Below, piece after piece: positions 1-7,202 of a stretch of 64,000 nt of DNA. The number at the start of each line of letters is the position of its first letter. The stretch's first letter is position 1. Origin of the DNA: Natronosalvus hydrolyticus (GTDB lineage: Archaea; Halobacteriota; Halobacteria; Halobacteriales; Natrialbaceae); the NCBI GenBank assembly GCA_025517525.1, contig JAOPJZ010000001.1, positions 62,001-126,000 on the forward strand, given 5' to 3'. The notes below the pieces were generated by a model. That model saw nothing but the letters and a program-made list of their open reading frames with translations, had not been told where the DNA came from and did not search any database. The position numbers were made by a program, and so were the translations under genes.

Positions 1-73
1 CCGATGACCGCCGATTGGGGCGACCGAGGCTCCAATCACCGATAGCGACCATGAAGGCTCCAGACAGTCACGG

Positions 74-79
74 TTTTAC
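74..79 (+). promoter_or_regulatory. TATA-like box of the radical SAM gene
   Basis: TTTTAC lies 24-29 nt before the ATG at 103, the spacing expected of a leaderless haloarchaeal transcript. No Shine-Dalgarno is visible. This is a spacing argument only. Confidence 0.5.
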
Positions 80-102
80 CGCTCGAGGGGCTAGCCCGAG
101 CC

Positions 103-1836
103 ATGACTGACCCCGAAACGCTTTCGGTGACGATTGTCGACGGCTACGTCGACGAGCCAGCCCACTTCGGGGTGCCGCCGTACGTGTCGACGTATCCGCG
201 CTATACCGCGGGCGCGCTGGTAGATGCGGGCGTCCCACGCGAAGCGATTACTTACCACACTATCGACGGCCTCCGGGACGAGCCAAACCGGTGGCAGGAC
301 GTCGACGAGGCCGATCTCTTGATCTATCTCGGCGGGATGACCGTCCCCGGAAAGTACGTCGGGGGCACGCCTGCCGAACCCGACGAAGTTCGAAAGCTCG
401 CCTGGACGGCGGGCGGCACGAGCCTGATGGGGGGTCCCGTCAAGTTCGGCGTCGGTGACGCCAACGAGGGTGCGACCGAAACCGAACGCCAGGACCTGGA
501 CTTCGATTTCGTCGCCAAAGGTGACGTCGAAGCCGCCGTCTACGATCTGGTCGAAAGCGGCCTCGAGGGTTTCAACAACCGAATGCGCGACGTCGAGGAG
601 GCCAGCCGCTGGGCCCGAGCGGGCGCGTTCGTCGTCGAGCAACACCCGAACCATCCAGCGTACCTGATCTGTGAACTCGAGACCGGTCGCGGGTGTGCCT
701 ACCGATGTTCGTTCTGTACGGAACCGCTGTATGGCAACCCCTCGTTTCGGCCGCCGTCGTCGGTGATCGACGAGGTGGACGCGCTTTCCGACCACGGCGT
801 CACTAACTTCCGGATCGGTCGACAGGCCGATATTCTGGCGTACGGTGGCGACGGGGAAGCGCCCAACCCCGATGCACTCCGGGAACTGTACGAAGGTATC
901 AGAGCGGTTGCACCGGGCCTCGAAACGCTGCATCTCGACAATATGAACCCGATCACCATCGCGAAGTGGCCCGAACAATCTTGCGAGGGGATTCGGATCA
1001 TCGCCGAACACAATACGCCGGGTGATACCGCCGCGTTCGGCCTCGAGTCGGCCGATCCGATCGTTCAACAGGCGAACAACCTCAACGTCTCCGCCGAGGA
1101 GTGTCTCGAGGCCGTTCGCATCGTCAACGAGGCCGGCGGCTGGCGTCCGGGCGAGAAACCGGGGACGGGGCCGTCGACCGGGCCGGATGCCCCGGCGCGA
1201 CTGCCGAAGTTGCTTCCCGGGATCAACCTCTTGCACGGCCTGATGGACGAACGCGAGGAAACCTACGAGCACAACCTCGAGTTCCTCCAGCAGGTGTACG
1301 ACGAGGGGTTGTTGCTCCGCCGTGTCAACATTCGGCAGGTGATGGCCTTTTCGGGGACCGAGATGGCAGATACCGGCGCGAGTATCGCCCACGCACACAA
1401 GAAACTGTTCAAGAAATACAAACGCGAGGTACGCGAGCGAATCGACAACCCGATGTTACAGCGACTCGCCCCGGCGGGGACCGTCCTCGAGGACGTCCAC
1501 CTCGAATACCACCAGGACGGAAAGACGTTCGGTCGGCAGCTCGGGACGTATCCACTGCTGGTGGGTATTCCAGGTGAACGGCCGCTCGGAACGAACCTCG
1601 ACATCGCCATCATCGATCACGGCTACCGATCGGTGACCGGCGTTCCCTACCCACTCGACCTCAACGCGGCGTCGATGGACGAACTCACGGCGATTCCGGG
1701 TGTCGGAAAGCGACGAGCGGGAGACGTCATCGTCAATCGCCCTCACGAAACGGTTCGGGCGGTGAACGCTGACCTCGAGACATCGGTCGATCTTTCGTCG
1801 TTTGCGACGGTTTCACAGCCGACGACGCTCGAGTAA
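103..1836 (+). CDS. Radical SAM protein with C-terminal helix-hairpin-helix
   Basis: A 577-residue radical SAM enzyme of unknown substrate. The cluster-binding motif is CAYRCSFC (C198, C202, C205), preceded by a ~190-residue N-terminal region resembling the cobalamin-binding-like domain that often precedes such cores (GGMTVPGKYVGG near 77-89). The extreme C-terminus (about 519-547) holds a helix-hairpin-helix, LNAASMDELTAIPGVGKRRA, of the kind that contacts nucleic acid. Radical SAM chemistry (reductive cleavage of S-adenosylmethionine at a 4Fe-4S cluster) is established for the family. Action on a nucleic acid or nucleic-acid-bound substrate is inference from the HhH. The ATG was chosen because a TATA-like box lies 24-29 nt upstream. 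Confidence 0.9.
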   Translation: MTDPETLSVTIVDGYVDEPAHFGVPPYVSTYPRYTAGALVDAGVPREAITYHTIDGLRDEPNRWQDVDEADLLIYLGGMTVPGKYVGGTPAEPDEVRKLAWTAGGTSLMGGPVKFGVGDANEGATETERQDLDFDFVAKGDVEAAVYDLVESGLEGFNNRMRDVEEASRWARAGAFVVEQHPNHPAYLICELETGRGCAYRCSFCTEPLYGNPSFRPPSSVIDEVDALSDHGVTNFRIGRQADILAYGGDGEAPNPDALRELYEGIRAVAPGLETLHLDNMNPITIAKWPEQSCEGIRIIAEHNTPGDTAAFGLESADPIVQQANNLNVSAEECLEAVRIVNEAGGWRPGEKPGTGPSTGPDAPARLPKLLPGINLLHGLMDEREETYEHNLEFLQQVYDEGLLLRRVNIRQVMAFSGTEMADTGASIAHAHKKLFKKYKREVRERIDNPMLQRLAPAGTVLEDVHLEYHQDGKTFGRQLGTYPLLVGIPGERPLGTNLDIAIIDHGYRSVTGVPYPLDLNAASMDELTAIPGVGKRRAGDVIVNRPHETVRAVNADLETSVDLSSFATVSQPTTLE

Positions 1837-2010
1837 GCCGGTAGGGTTGATTTTACTCGGGGGTCCGCGTCGCGTTCGGCGCGGAGGGGATCTGGGTAAC
1901 TGGCTCCGGAGTAACCGGCTCCAAAACGGCTAACAGAAGCCGGAAATCGATGGCTGCGGTCGGTAGTTCTATTACGTGTGGGATTCTGACTGATAACTGA
2001 GGGTCTACCT

Positions 2011-2442
2011 GTGGAAATATCTGAAAAACTCCTGTGTCTTTTCAGCACAGATGTCGTAGAAGAAGACGACCGTTACGTTATCGAAATACCGCGCCAGGAA
2101 GTCGAAACTGGTGACGTCGAACCGGGTGACATTTACCGGGTTGCGCTGATTTCTCGTGAGCGAGAGACCGATGACTCGACGACTACAGAAAGCACATCGT
2201 CATCGGCAACGGCGCCATCGCGACCGGCCGCGCCGTCTGAACCCCAGCCACCGGTCGACGTTGGCGAGACGCGCTACGTCGAAATCGAAGACATCGGAAA
2301 ACAGGGTGACGGCATCGCTCGCGTCGAGCGCGGCTACGTCATCATCGTCCCCGGTGCCGAAGTTGGCGAACGCGTCAAAGTCGAAGTAAGCGAAGTCAAA
2401 TCGAACTTCGCCGTCGGTGAGATAATCGAAGAAACCTTTTAA
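2011..2442 (+). CDS. TRAM domain-containing protein
   Basis: A 143-residue protein whose last ~55 residues form a TRAM domain (begins YVEIEDIGKQGDGIARV, ends EIIEETF), a small beta-barrel RNA-binding module found in TrmA/MiaB-type enzymes and as stand-alone proteins in archaea. The N-terminal ~50 residues are a second small conserved segment, joined by a Ser/Thr/Pro-rich acidic linker (about 50-85). Stand-alone TRAM proteins are regarded as RNA chaperone-like in archaea; the exact role here is unknown. The start is GTG; a CTATTAC box at 1968-1974 would leave a leader of about 10 nt. The gene converges on the YkgJ gene, with a palindromic element filling the gap. Confidence 0.85.
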   Translation: MEISEKLLCLFSTDVVEEDDRYVIEIPRQEVETGDVEPGDIYRVALISRERETDDSTTTESTSSSATAPSRPAAPSEPQPPVDVGETRYVEIEDIGKQGDGIARVERGYVIIVPGAEVGERVKVEVSEVKSNFAVGEIIEETF

Positions 2443-2458
2443 ATCGGTCGGGGCTACT

Positions 2459-2534
2459 CCCCTCCCAAACGTCGACACGTGCGTGAAACCGGACGGTCGC
2501 GATCGGTTTCACGCACCCGTTCAGGTTTGGGAGA
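2459..2534. repeat. Double-helix hairpin element, copy 1
   Basis: Two nested perfect inverted repeats: outer CTCCCAAAC (2462-2470) with GTTTGGGAG (2525-2533), inner GTGCGTGAAACCG (2479-2491) with CGGTTTCACGCAC (2504-2516). It fills the space between two convergent genes and ends one base before the stop codon of the minus-strand gene. Related copies occur at 57831-57981 (two in tandem) and 59101-59187. It may act as a bidirectional terminator or 3' mRNA structure. Confidence 0.9.
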
Positions 2535-3209
2535 TCACTGGGGGCGCTCGAGCGGCGTTCCATCCGGCCGTTTTGCCCCTTCTGAGTCGTGGACGACGAC
2601 CCCGTCCGCGTCGACTGACTGATATCGTTCGAGAACTGCTATTGCTTCCTCGAGTTCTCGTATCGCCCGTCGTTTTAACGTCGCTGCCAGCGTTTCTGCT
2701 TCCTTGCGGTCGATATCCCGGCCCAACCCTTCGCACTCGTGGGCACGGACGATGCCGGCTTCGTCGACGGCTTCGCCCATCGGTTGACTCGTTCCCTCGA
2801 GGGCGACACTGAACGGATAGGTTCGACAGATCAGCGGTCGATTTTCGTGGACGGTGCATCCCCCGCCATCGGCGGTGGGGTCGTAAAACGTACAGTCGCC
2901 ACAGCCGTCCGTCTGGAGCGCCCACTCGAAGGTTTCACCCTCGAGGCCGTCCGAACCCTCGCGGAGACCGTAGGGCATCGGTCTGGCAATGTCTCGCCAG
3001 TCGTACTCGGCGTCGTTTTCAGCTCCCTGTGAGGGCCCCAGCGTTCGAATTTCGTCCGGAAACACGGTCGCCGTATGTTCGTCCGCTTCCGTCCCCCGAC
3101 AACACGCGCCACAGTGGGTACACTCGAAGCCGATCGATTCGATGGCGTCGGCGAGCGCGTCCACCTCGAGGTCCCTGGCGGCCTCGAGTTCGTCGACGAG
3201 GCTGTTCAC
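2535..3209 (-). CDS. YkgJ-family cysteine cluster protein
   Basis: A 224-residue protein with the characteristic Cys cluster CTHCGACC (C30, C33, C36, C37) and later cysteines in DGCGDCTFYDP and GGGCTVHENRPLICRTYPF, the signature of the YkgJ (UPF0153) family, thought to bind zinc or an Fe-S cluster. No reaction is established for the family. The start is GTG at 3209, supported by a GTCTATACG box (3232-3240) 23-31 nt upstream; no ATG precedes a good promoter. The stop codon lies one base from a palindromic element. Confidence 0.85.
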   Translation of the reverse strand: MNSLVDELEAARDLEVDALADAIESIGFECTHCGACCRGTEADEHTATVFPDEIRTLGPSQGAENDAEYDWRDIARPMPYGLREGSDGLEGETFEWALQTDGCGDCTFYDPTADGGGCTVHENRPLICRTYPFSVALEGTSQPMGEAVDEAGIVRAHECEGLGRDIDRKEAETLAATLKRRAIRELEEAIAVLERYQSVDADGVVVHDSEGAKRPDGTPLERPQ

Positions 3210-3304
3210 GTCGAATCACTGGGACGCGACTCGTATAGACATCCCGTTTTGGACCGACATGCAACGGGGACGTGCAGTACTGTCCTGGTGGTTGCTACTT
3301 TTCA

Positions 3305-3382
3305 TACGGCCTGCTGTACCGTTTTACTGGTGATTGCCGACTCGTTATGGGCAATTTCCGGGAAGAGACGACAGTAAACCGT
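3305..3382 (+). repeat. Palindromic dispersed element family A, copy 1
   Basis: An imperfect palindrome between two minus-strand genes. Outer arms are TGCTGT (3312-3317) and ACAGTA (3371-3376); the inner arms are GGTGATTGCC and GGCAATTTCC. It is clearly related to copies at 5264-5336 (opposite strand), 57531-57605 and 62676-62755. It has no coding potential. Confidence 0.85.
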
Positions 3383-3415
3383 CTCACTCGAGCGTTCCAG
3401 AATTCGCTCTCTCTA

Positions 3416-3820
3416 TCAGTCCCCACTCGAGACGACACGATCCGGCCGAATACGGATAATCACGCGCTCGCCCACCTCCTCGCCGTGGTGTGGGTATTCC
3501 TCGCGCTCGAAGTATCGCTGTGTAAGCGAGTCGATGTGGTCGACTGCACCCTCGTTCGTGACCGCTTCGACTTCACCACGGATAGAGAGGTATCGATACG
3601 GATCTTCAGGGTCGGGGATCGACACGCCCACCTTCGGGTTTTGCTGAACGTTCTGCTCTTTCCGTCGATTCCGGGCCGTGTTCACCAGTACGTAGCCCTC
3701 ATCGTCGACGTCGATCCAGACTGGTGTCACTTGCGGTGTATCATCAGGCATCATCGTCGCGAAGTGAGCGACCGTTTTGCGATCGAAAAGGTCCAGAAAC
3801 GAATCGGGAATCGGTTCCAT
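3416..3820 (-). CDS. PPOX-class (pyridoxamine 5'-phosphate oxidase fold) F420/flavin-dependent protein
   Basis: A 134-residue split-barrel protein. Family features include FLDLFDRKTVAHFATMM, TPQVTPVWIDVDDEGYVLVNTA and the NPKVGVSIPDPEDPYRYLSIRGE stretch (roughly 61-83). Proteins of this type bind F420 or flavin and reduce small molecules; in haloarchaea the cofactor is commonly predicted as F420, but the substrate is unknown. The reading frame is open for more than 170 codons upstream, but homology begins at this methionine and a CTTTTGTC box lies about 25-31 nt before it, so the upstream extension is not counted. It is divergent from the winged-helix gene across an AT-rich spacer. Confidence 0.85.
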   Translation of the reverse strand: MEPIPDSFLDLFDRKTVAHFATMMPDDTPQVTPVWIDVDDEGYVLVNTARNRRKEQNVQQNPKVGVSIPDPEDPYRYLSIRGEVEAVTNEGAVDHIDSLTQRYFEREEYPHHGEEVGERVIIRIRPDRVVSSGD

Positions 3821-3844
3821 ACACCCCCTTCGAAGGCGGCGACA

Positions 3845-3931
3845 AAAGTGTCTGTGAACTCGAATAAGTATGTGCCTTATACACCTATTATAATCCCAAT
3901 TGTTCGTATCTCCATATAGGGAAGGTTTACG
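3845..3931. promoter_or_regulatory. Divergent promoter region, PPOX gene and winged-helix gene
   Basis: An unusually AT-rich stretch for this genome (about 3865-3920). A CTTTTGTC-like box near 3845-3851 (read on the minus strand) precedes the PPOX start, and GGTTTACG at 3925-3932 lies about 24-31 nt before ATG 3956. Box assignments rest on spacing only. Confidence 0.4.
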
Positions 3932-3955
3932 ACCACTTACCCAATCGTGTGTTGC

Positions 3956-4237
3956 ATGAGCATGAGTACAGCTGACGACCATGCCGTAGCCGCCGAGGAG
4001 ATCCTCTCCGAGGCTGAATACCGTGACCGCCTTCGCGATCTGCCACCGAGTGCGAAACTCGTCGCCAAAGTTCTCGAATCTGAGTCCCCGCTCTCGCAGG
4101 GACAACTTGCCGAGGAATCGCTCCTCCCGGACCGCACCGTCCGATACGCGCTCAACCGACTCGAGGACGTTGGCCTCATCGACTCGCGTTACAGCTTCCG
4201 TGACGCGCGCAAGCAGGTGTACTACCTCAAACACTAA
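3956..4237 (+). CDS. Winged helix-turn-helix (MarR/TrmB-like) regulator
   Basis: A 93-residue one-domain DNA-binding protein. LPPSAKLVAKVLESESPLSQ (about 29-48), GQLAEESLLPDRTVRYALNRL (the HTH) and the wing VGLIDSRYSFRDARKQVYYLKH fill nearly the whole length, so there is no ligand domain. This short form is common in haloarchaea, usually annotated MarR family; its targets are unknown. In-frame starts at 3947 (GTG), 3956 (ATG) and 3962 (ATG) are all possible; 3956 fits the box at about 3925-3932 best. Confidence 0.8.
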   Translation: MSMSTADDHAVAAEEILSEAEYRDRLRDLPPSAKLVAKVLESESPLSQGQLAEESLLPDRTVRYALNRLEDVGLIDSRYSFRDARKQVYYLKH

Positions 4238-4336
4238 CAATCGAATCGCCAGTTGAGAAGACGGACTCGACCCGCTCTCGACCCCCAACCACGCTCGGAC
4301 GATCTCGCGTCTCATCCGTGCACCTGTCATACACCC

Positions 4337-4360
4337 GGTGTCGACGTTCGACACCTCCCT
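4337..4360 (+). terminator. Hairpin plus T-tract, candidate terminator
   Basis: GGTGTCGA, a 3-nt loop, then TCGACACC (4337-4355) forms an 8-bp perfect stem, followed by TCCCTTTTTC. It lies about 100 nt after the winged-helix gene and 100 nt before the next gene. Stem plus pyrimidine/T tract is suggestive only; an operator role is also possible. Confidence 0.4.
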
Positions 4361-4457
4361 TTTTCACTACGTTCGAGAGCGATCAGCGACCGCCTTCGAT
4401 GAACGTCGGATTTCACCACCCACTTGAACCCGCTACAGCAACTAGCGACCAGTAACG

Positions 4458-5261
4458 ATGCTCGAGGTCACCAGAGTGCCGTTGTCCGTTCCTGGCCCCG
4501 TTCCAACTGGCCGAACCAACGCGTATATCATCGGAGACGATCCTGCGGTTCTCGTCGACCCCGCAACCCGTGATAGTCGCCTCGAGAACGCTCTGAGCAA
4601 CCGAACCGTCGAGCACATCTTCGTAACACATTGCCATCCCGATCACGTGGGCGGGGTAGCAACGTACGCCGAGACGTTTGGCGCAACGGTCTGGGCTCGC
4701 GCCGGACGGGAATCCCCGTTCACCGAGGCCACCGGAATCGAACCCGACAAAAGGTTCGCTCCGGGAGAGACAATATCGCTTGAGGGCGGGACGTTCGAGT
4801 GTATCGACGCGCCGGGACACACGCCCGGACACGTGGTGTTTGCACTCCGTGGAGTGGCCGGTTCGTCCGCGCCACCGGCGGCTATTCTCGTCGGAGACTG
4901 TGCAATCGCCGACGGCAGCGTTGCCGTGACCGCCCCCGAAGGAGATATGCGCGCCTATCTGAGCACGCTTCGGCGACTCCGTACTCACGACGCCCAGCGC
5001 CTGTATCCCGGTCATGGTCCCGCAATAGAGGCGCCCCGAGAGGCCCTCGAGCGACTGCTCGCCCACCGACTCGAGCGCGAACGGCGAGTGCTCGCTGCGG
5101 TCGACGATGGCGCTGCCAGCCCCGAGGCAATCGTCGACGTGGCCTACGAAAAAGACGTTTCGCACGTGTTCGACCTCGCTCGAGCGACGGTGGTCGCCCA
5201 CCTCGAGAAACTGGCCGTCGAAGGGGCGCTAACGTGGGACGGGACCCGGGCCACGGTGTGA
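4458..5261 (+). CDS. MBL-fold metallo-hydrolase (LACTB2/glyoxalase II-like)
   Basis: A 267-residue metallo-beta-lactamase-fold hydrolase. The metal motif THCHPDHVGG supplies H58, H60, D62 and H63; further ligands are the His of PGHTPGHVVF, the Asp of VGDCAIADG and the His of YPGHGPAI, so the active site looks complete for two metals (normally zinc). The C-terminal ~70 residues (AVDDGAASPEAIVDVAYEKD onward) form the small helical winged-helix-like domain typical of LACTB2-type members, where it contributes to nucleic-acid or substrate binding. The substrate is unknown. The gene ends in a palindromic element shared with a convergent UspA gene. Confidence 0.85.
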   Translation: MLEVTRVPLSVPGPVPTGRTNAYIIGDDPAVLVDPATRDSRLENALSNRTVEHIFVTHCHPDHVGGVATYAETFGATVWARAGRESPFTEATGIEPDKRFAPGETISLEGGTFECIDAPGHTPGHVVFALRGVAGSSAPPAAILVGDCAIADGSVAVTAPEGDMRAYLSTLRRLRTHDAQRLYPGHGPAIEAPREALERLLAHRLERERRVLAAVDDGAASPEAIVDVAYEKDVSHVFDLARATVVAHLEKLAVEGALTWDGTRATV

Positions 5262-5263
5262 TC

Positions 5264-5336
5264 CGTTTTACTGTCGTCTCTTCCCGGTGATTGCCGACCC
5301 GGTATGGGAAATCACCGGGAAAACGGTACAGTAGAC
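5264..5336 (-). repeat. Palindromic dispersed element family A, copy 2
   Basis: The best-preserved copy: TCCCGGTGATT (5282-5292) and AATCACCGGGA (5310-5320) form a perfect 11-bp inverted repeat, with outer arms TACTGT (5269-5274) and ACAGTA (5328-5333). It starts 3 nt after the MBL stop codon. Relative to copy 1 the element is on the opposite strand. Confidence 0.9.
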
Positions 5337-5365
5337 GGTATGAGTTCATCCGGTCTACTGTACCG
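5324..5365. terminator. 13-bp perfect inverted repeat in a convergent gap
   Basis: CGGTACAGTAGAC (5324-5336) pairs perfectly with GTCTACTGTACCG (5353-5365) across a 16-nt loop. It overlaps the right arm of the family A element and lies between the stop codons of the MBL gene and the UspA gene, so it could act as a 3' structure on both transcripts. Confidence 0.6.
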
Positions 5366-5382
5366 ATTTGAGGCAGTCGGTA

Positions 5383-5775
5383 TCAGTCGATGCTGGCGTT
5401 CAACACCGGGCGGTCAGCCTCGAGTAACACGGACTGGGTGACGCTGCCGAAGAGGGCTTTCCCCGTCGGTGTTCGCTGGCGGCCGGAGACGCAAATCGCG
5501 TCGGCAGCCACCGACTCGGCGGCCTGGAGGATTTCGGTGGCCGGTTCGCCACTGGCTTCTCGGAGCTCGTAGTCGACGTCGGCGTCCTCGAGGACGCCGA
5601 TGGCTCGACGAACCGATGAGAGACGGTTCACGGATGCGCCTTCGGGGTTGTCATCGAACACGTGAAGCAACACGGCCCGAACGTTGCTTGTGGCTTCGGG
5701 GAGTGATGCGACGGCGGTTGCCTGCGCGATAGCCCGGTCGTTGGACGTATCGATAGCGAGTAAGACGGTGTACAT
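5383..5775 (-). CDS. Universal stress protein (UspA family)
   Basis: A 130-residue single Usp domain. It begins MYTVLLAIDTSNDRA (the family's N-terminal strand and loop) and carries the nucleotide-binding type motif near the end, SGRQRTPTGKALFGSVTQSV, matching G-x2-G-x9-G-S/T in outline, then DRPVLNASID. Proteins of this fold bind ATP or AMP and are linked to stress survival; the specific role is not known. The start is supported by an AT-rich box (ATAAAAATAA on the plus strand, 5797-5806) 22-31 nt upstream. Confidence 0.9.
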   Translation of the reverse strand: MYTVLLAIDTSNDRAIAQATAVASLPEATSNVRAVLLHVFDDNPEGASVNRLSSVRRAIGVLEDADVDYELREASGEPATEILQAAESVAADAICVSGRQRTPTGKALFGSVTQSVLLEADRPVLNASID

Positions 5776-5796
5776 ACGGATACATTCCGCTCGGGG

Positions 5797-5806
5797 ATAA
5801 AAATAA
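5797..5806 (-). promoter_or_regulatory. TATA-like box of the uspA-family gene
   Basis: On the minus strand this reads TTATTTTTAT, 22-31 nt before the ATG at 5775, consistent with a leaderless transcript. Confidence 0.55.
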
Positions 5807-5877
5807 CTCCGGCGCGTAGGTGGTCACCCGATGGTGTTCGCCTCTTGTTATAAATGCCGTCTATACGCGGCTAAACG

Positions 5878-5883
5878 TTTATT
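5878..5883 (+). promoter_or_regulatory. TATA-like box of the liv-type operon
   Basis: TTTATT lies 24-29 nt before the ATG at 5907. A second AT-rich box, TTATAAAT, lies further up near 5849-5856 and may belong to a longer transcript. Confidence 0.5.
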
Positions 5884-5906
5884 CACTGCAATAAAGATCA
5901 TGAACT

Positions 5907-7184
5907 ATGCCTACAGATAACACATCGCGTGGGAGTCGCCGTCGGTTTTTGCAGGCGGCCGGTGCAACGGGTGCCGTGACGTTTGCCGGGTGCGTTGGGG
6001 AACTGGACGACGACGATGATGAGACCACAGTCGACGACGATAACGGCGAAGAACCGGCGTTCGACACGGTACAACTCGCCGTTATCGAACCGTATACTGG
6101 CCCCTTCAGCGACCTCGGGGAAGAGCGAACGCAAGGAACCGAACTGGCGATCGAACAGGTCAACGAGAGCGACGAGTTCGATTTCGAAATCGAATACGAA
6201 ACGTACGATTCACAGTCCGATCCGGAAGACGCATTGACGGAAGCGAGGGACGCCGTCGAAGCGGACGGGGCCCAGTTTATCACCGGCTGTATCTCGAGTG
6301 ACGTCGCCCTGTCGATGAACGACTTCGCCCTCGAGAACGAGGTCGTTTACACACCCGGTGCTGCAGACATCGCGATCACAGGCGAACGGTGTAACGAGTA
6401 CGTGTTCCGATTCGAGACGAGCACCGCTCAGATCGCCGAGGTCATGGCCCAGTGGACCTACGAAGAACTCGGTGATCGGATCTTCTATCACATCGCCGAT
6501 TACGCCTACGGCCAATCAGTGATGAACGAGTTCGAATCCCGAATGCAGGCTCTCAGTGATTCCTACGAGAAGGTAGGAGAAACGCGAGCGGAGTTCGGGG
6601 CGACGGACTTCGAAGCTTACATCACCCAGATCGAGGGCGAAGCAGAGAACGCGGACGCGGTCATTATCGGGAGCACGGGTGGTGATCTGGTAGGGTTCCT
6701 CGCGCAGGCCTCGGACCGTGGACTCTACGACGAGATTCCGGTCGTATCGACGACGGCATCGTTCGTCCCGGTCCGAGCGGGTGCTGGCGAAGCCGCCGTC
6801 GGCGTCTACAGCGGGGTTCGATACACACCGGATGCCGATACCGGTGACAATCAGGCGTTCGTCGAAGCGTACCAGGACGCTTACGATGCGGTCCCGGACA
6901 ACTTCTCTCGAGTCGGCTACGAATCGATTCGGATGGTCGCTACCGGCATTCAGGAGGCGGGATCGAACGATCCGACCGTGGTTAAAGACGTTTTACCCGG
7001 TCTCGAGCAGAATACCATTTTCGGCCCGAACGAGTTCCGCGAATGTGACGGACAGGCCGTTAACCCGGTCTGGATGAGCCAGTTAGTCGAAGGAGACGGT
7101 GATATGGCAGACGTCGACATTCTTTTCGACCTGGACGGGGAGGACGCGATACCGGATTGTGAAGACACCGGGTGCGAGCGATAA
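5907..7184 (+). CDS. livK: ABC transporter substrate-binding lipoprotein (LivK/branched-chain type)
   Basis: A 425-residue periplasmic-binding-protein type I receptor. The N-terminus carries a twin-arginine signal SRRRFLQAAG (about 10-19) ending in a lipobox, FAGC (C29), then an acidic linker of Asp/Glu, so it should be exported folded and lipid-anchored outside the membrane. The mature part starts VQLAVIEPYTGPFSDLG and fits the leucine/isoleucine/valine-binding fold. It is the first gene of a four-gene operon with fused permease and two ATPases. The ligand is not given by sequence: branched-chain amino acids are the family default, but a CoA ligase of the phenylacetate family downstream makes an aromatic or short-chain acid plausible. 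Confidence 0.9.
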   Translation: MPTDNTSRGSRRRFLQAAGATGAVTFAGCVGELDDDDDETTVDDDNGEEPAFDTVQLAVIEPYTGPFSDLGEERTQGTELAIEQVNESDEFDFEIEYETYDSQSDPEDALTEARDAVEADGAQFITGCISSDVALSMNDFALENEVVYTPGAADIAITGERCNEYVFRFETSTAQIAEVMAQWTYEELGDRIFYHIADYAYGQSVMNEFESRMQALSDSYEKVGETRAEFGATDFEAYITQIEGEAENADAVIIGSTGGDLVGFLAQASDRGLYDEIPVVSTTASFVPVRAGAGEAAVGVYSGVRYTPDADTGDNQAFVEAYQDAYDAVPDNFSRVGYESIRMVATGIQEAGSNDPTVVKDVLPGLEQNTIFGPNEFRECDGQAVNPVWMSQLVEGDGDMADVDILFDLDGEDAIPDCEDTGCER

Positions 7185-7202
7185 CCACATTATTCATTTA
7201 TC

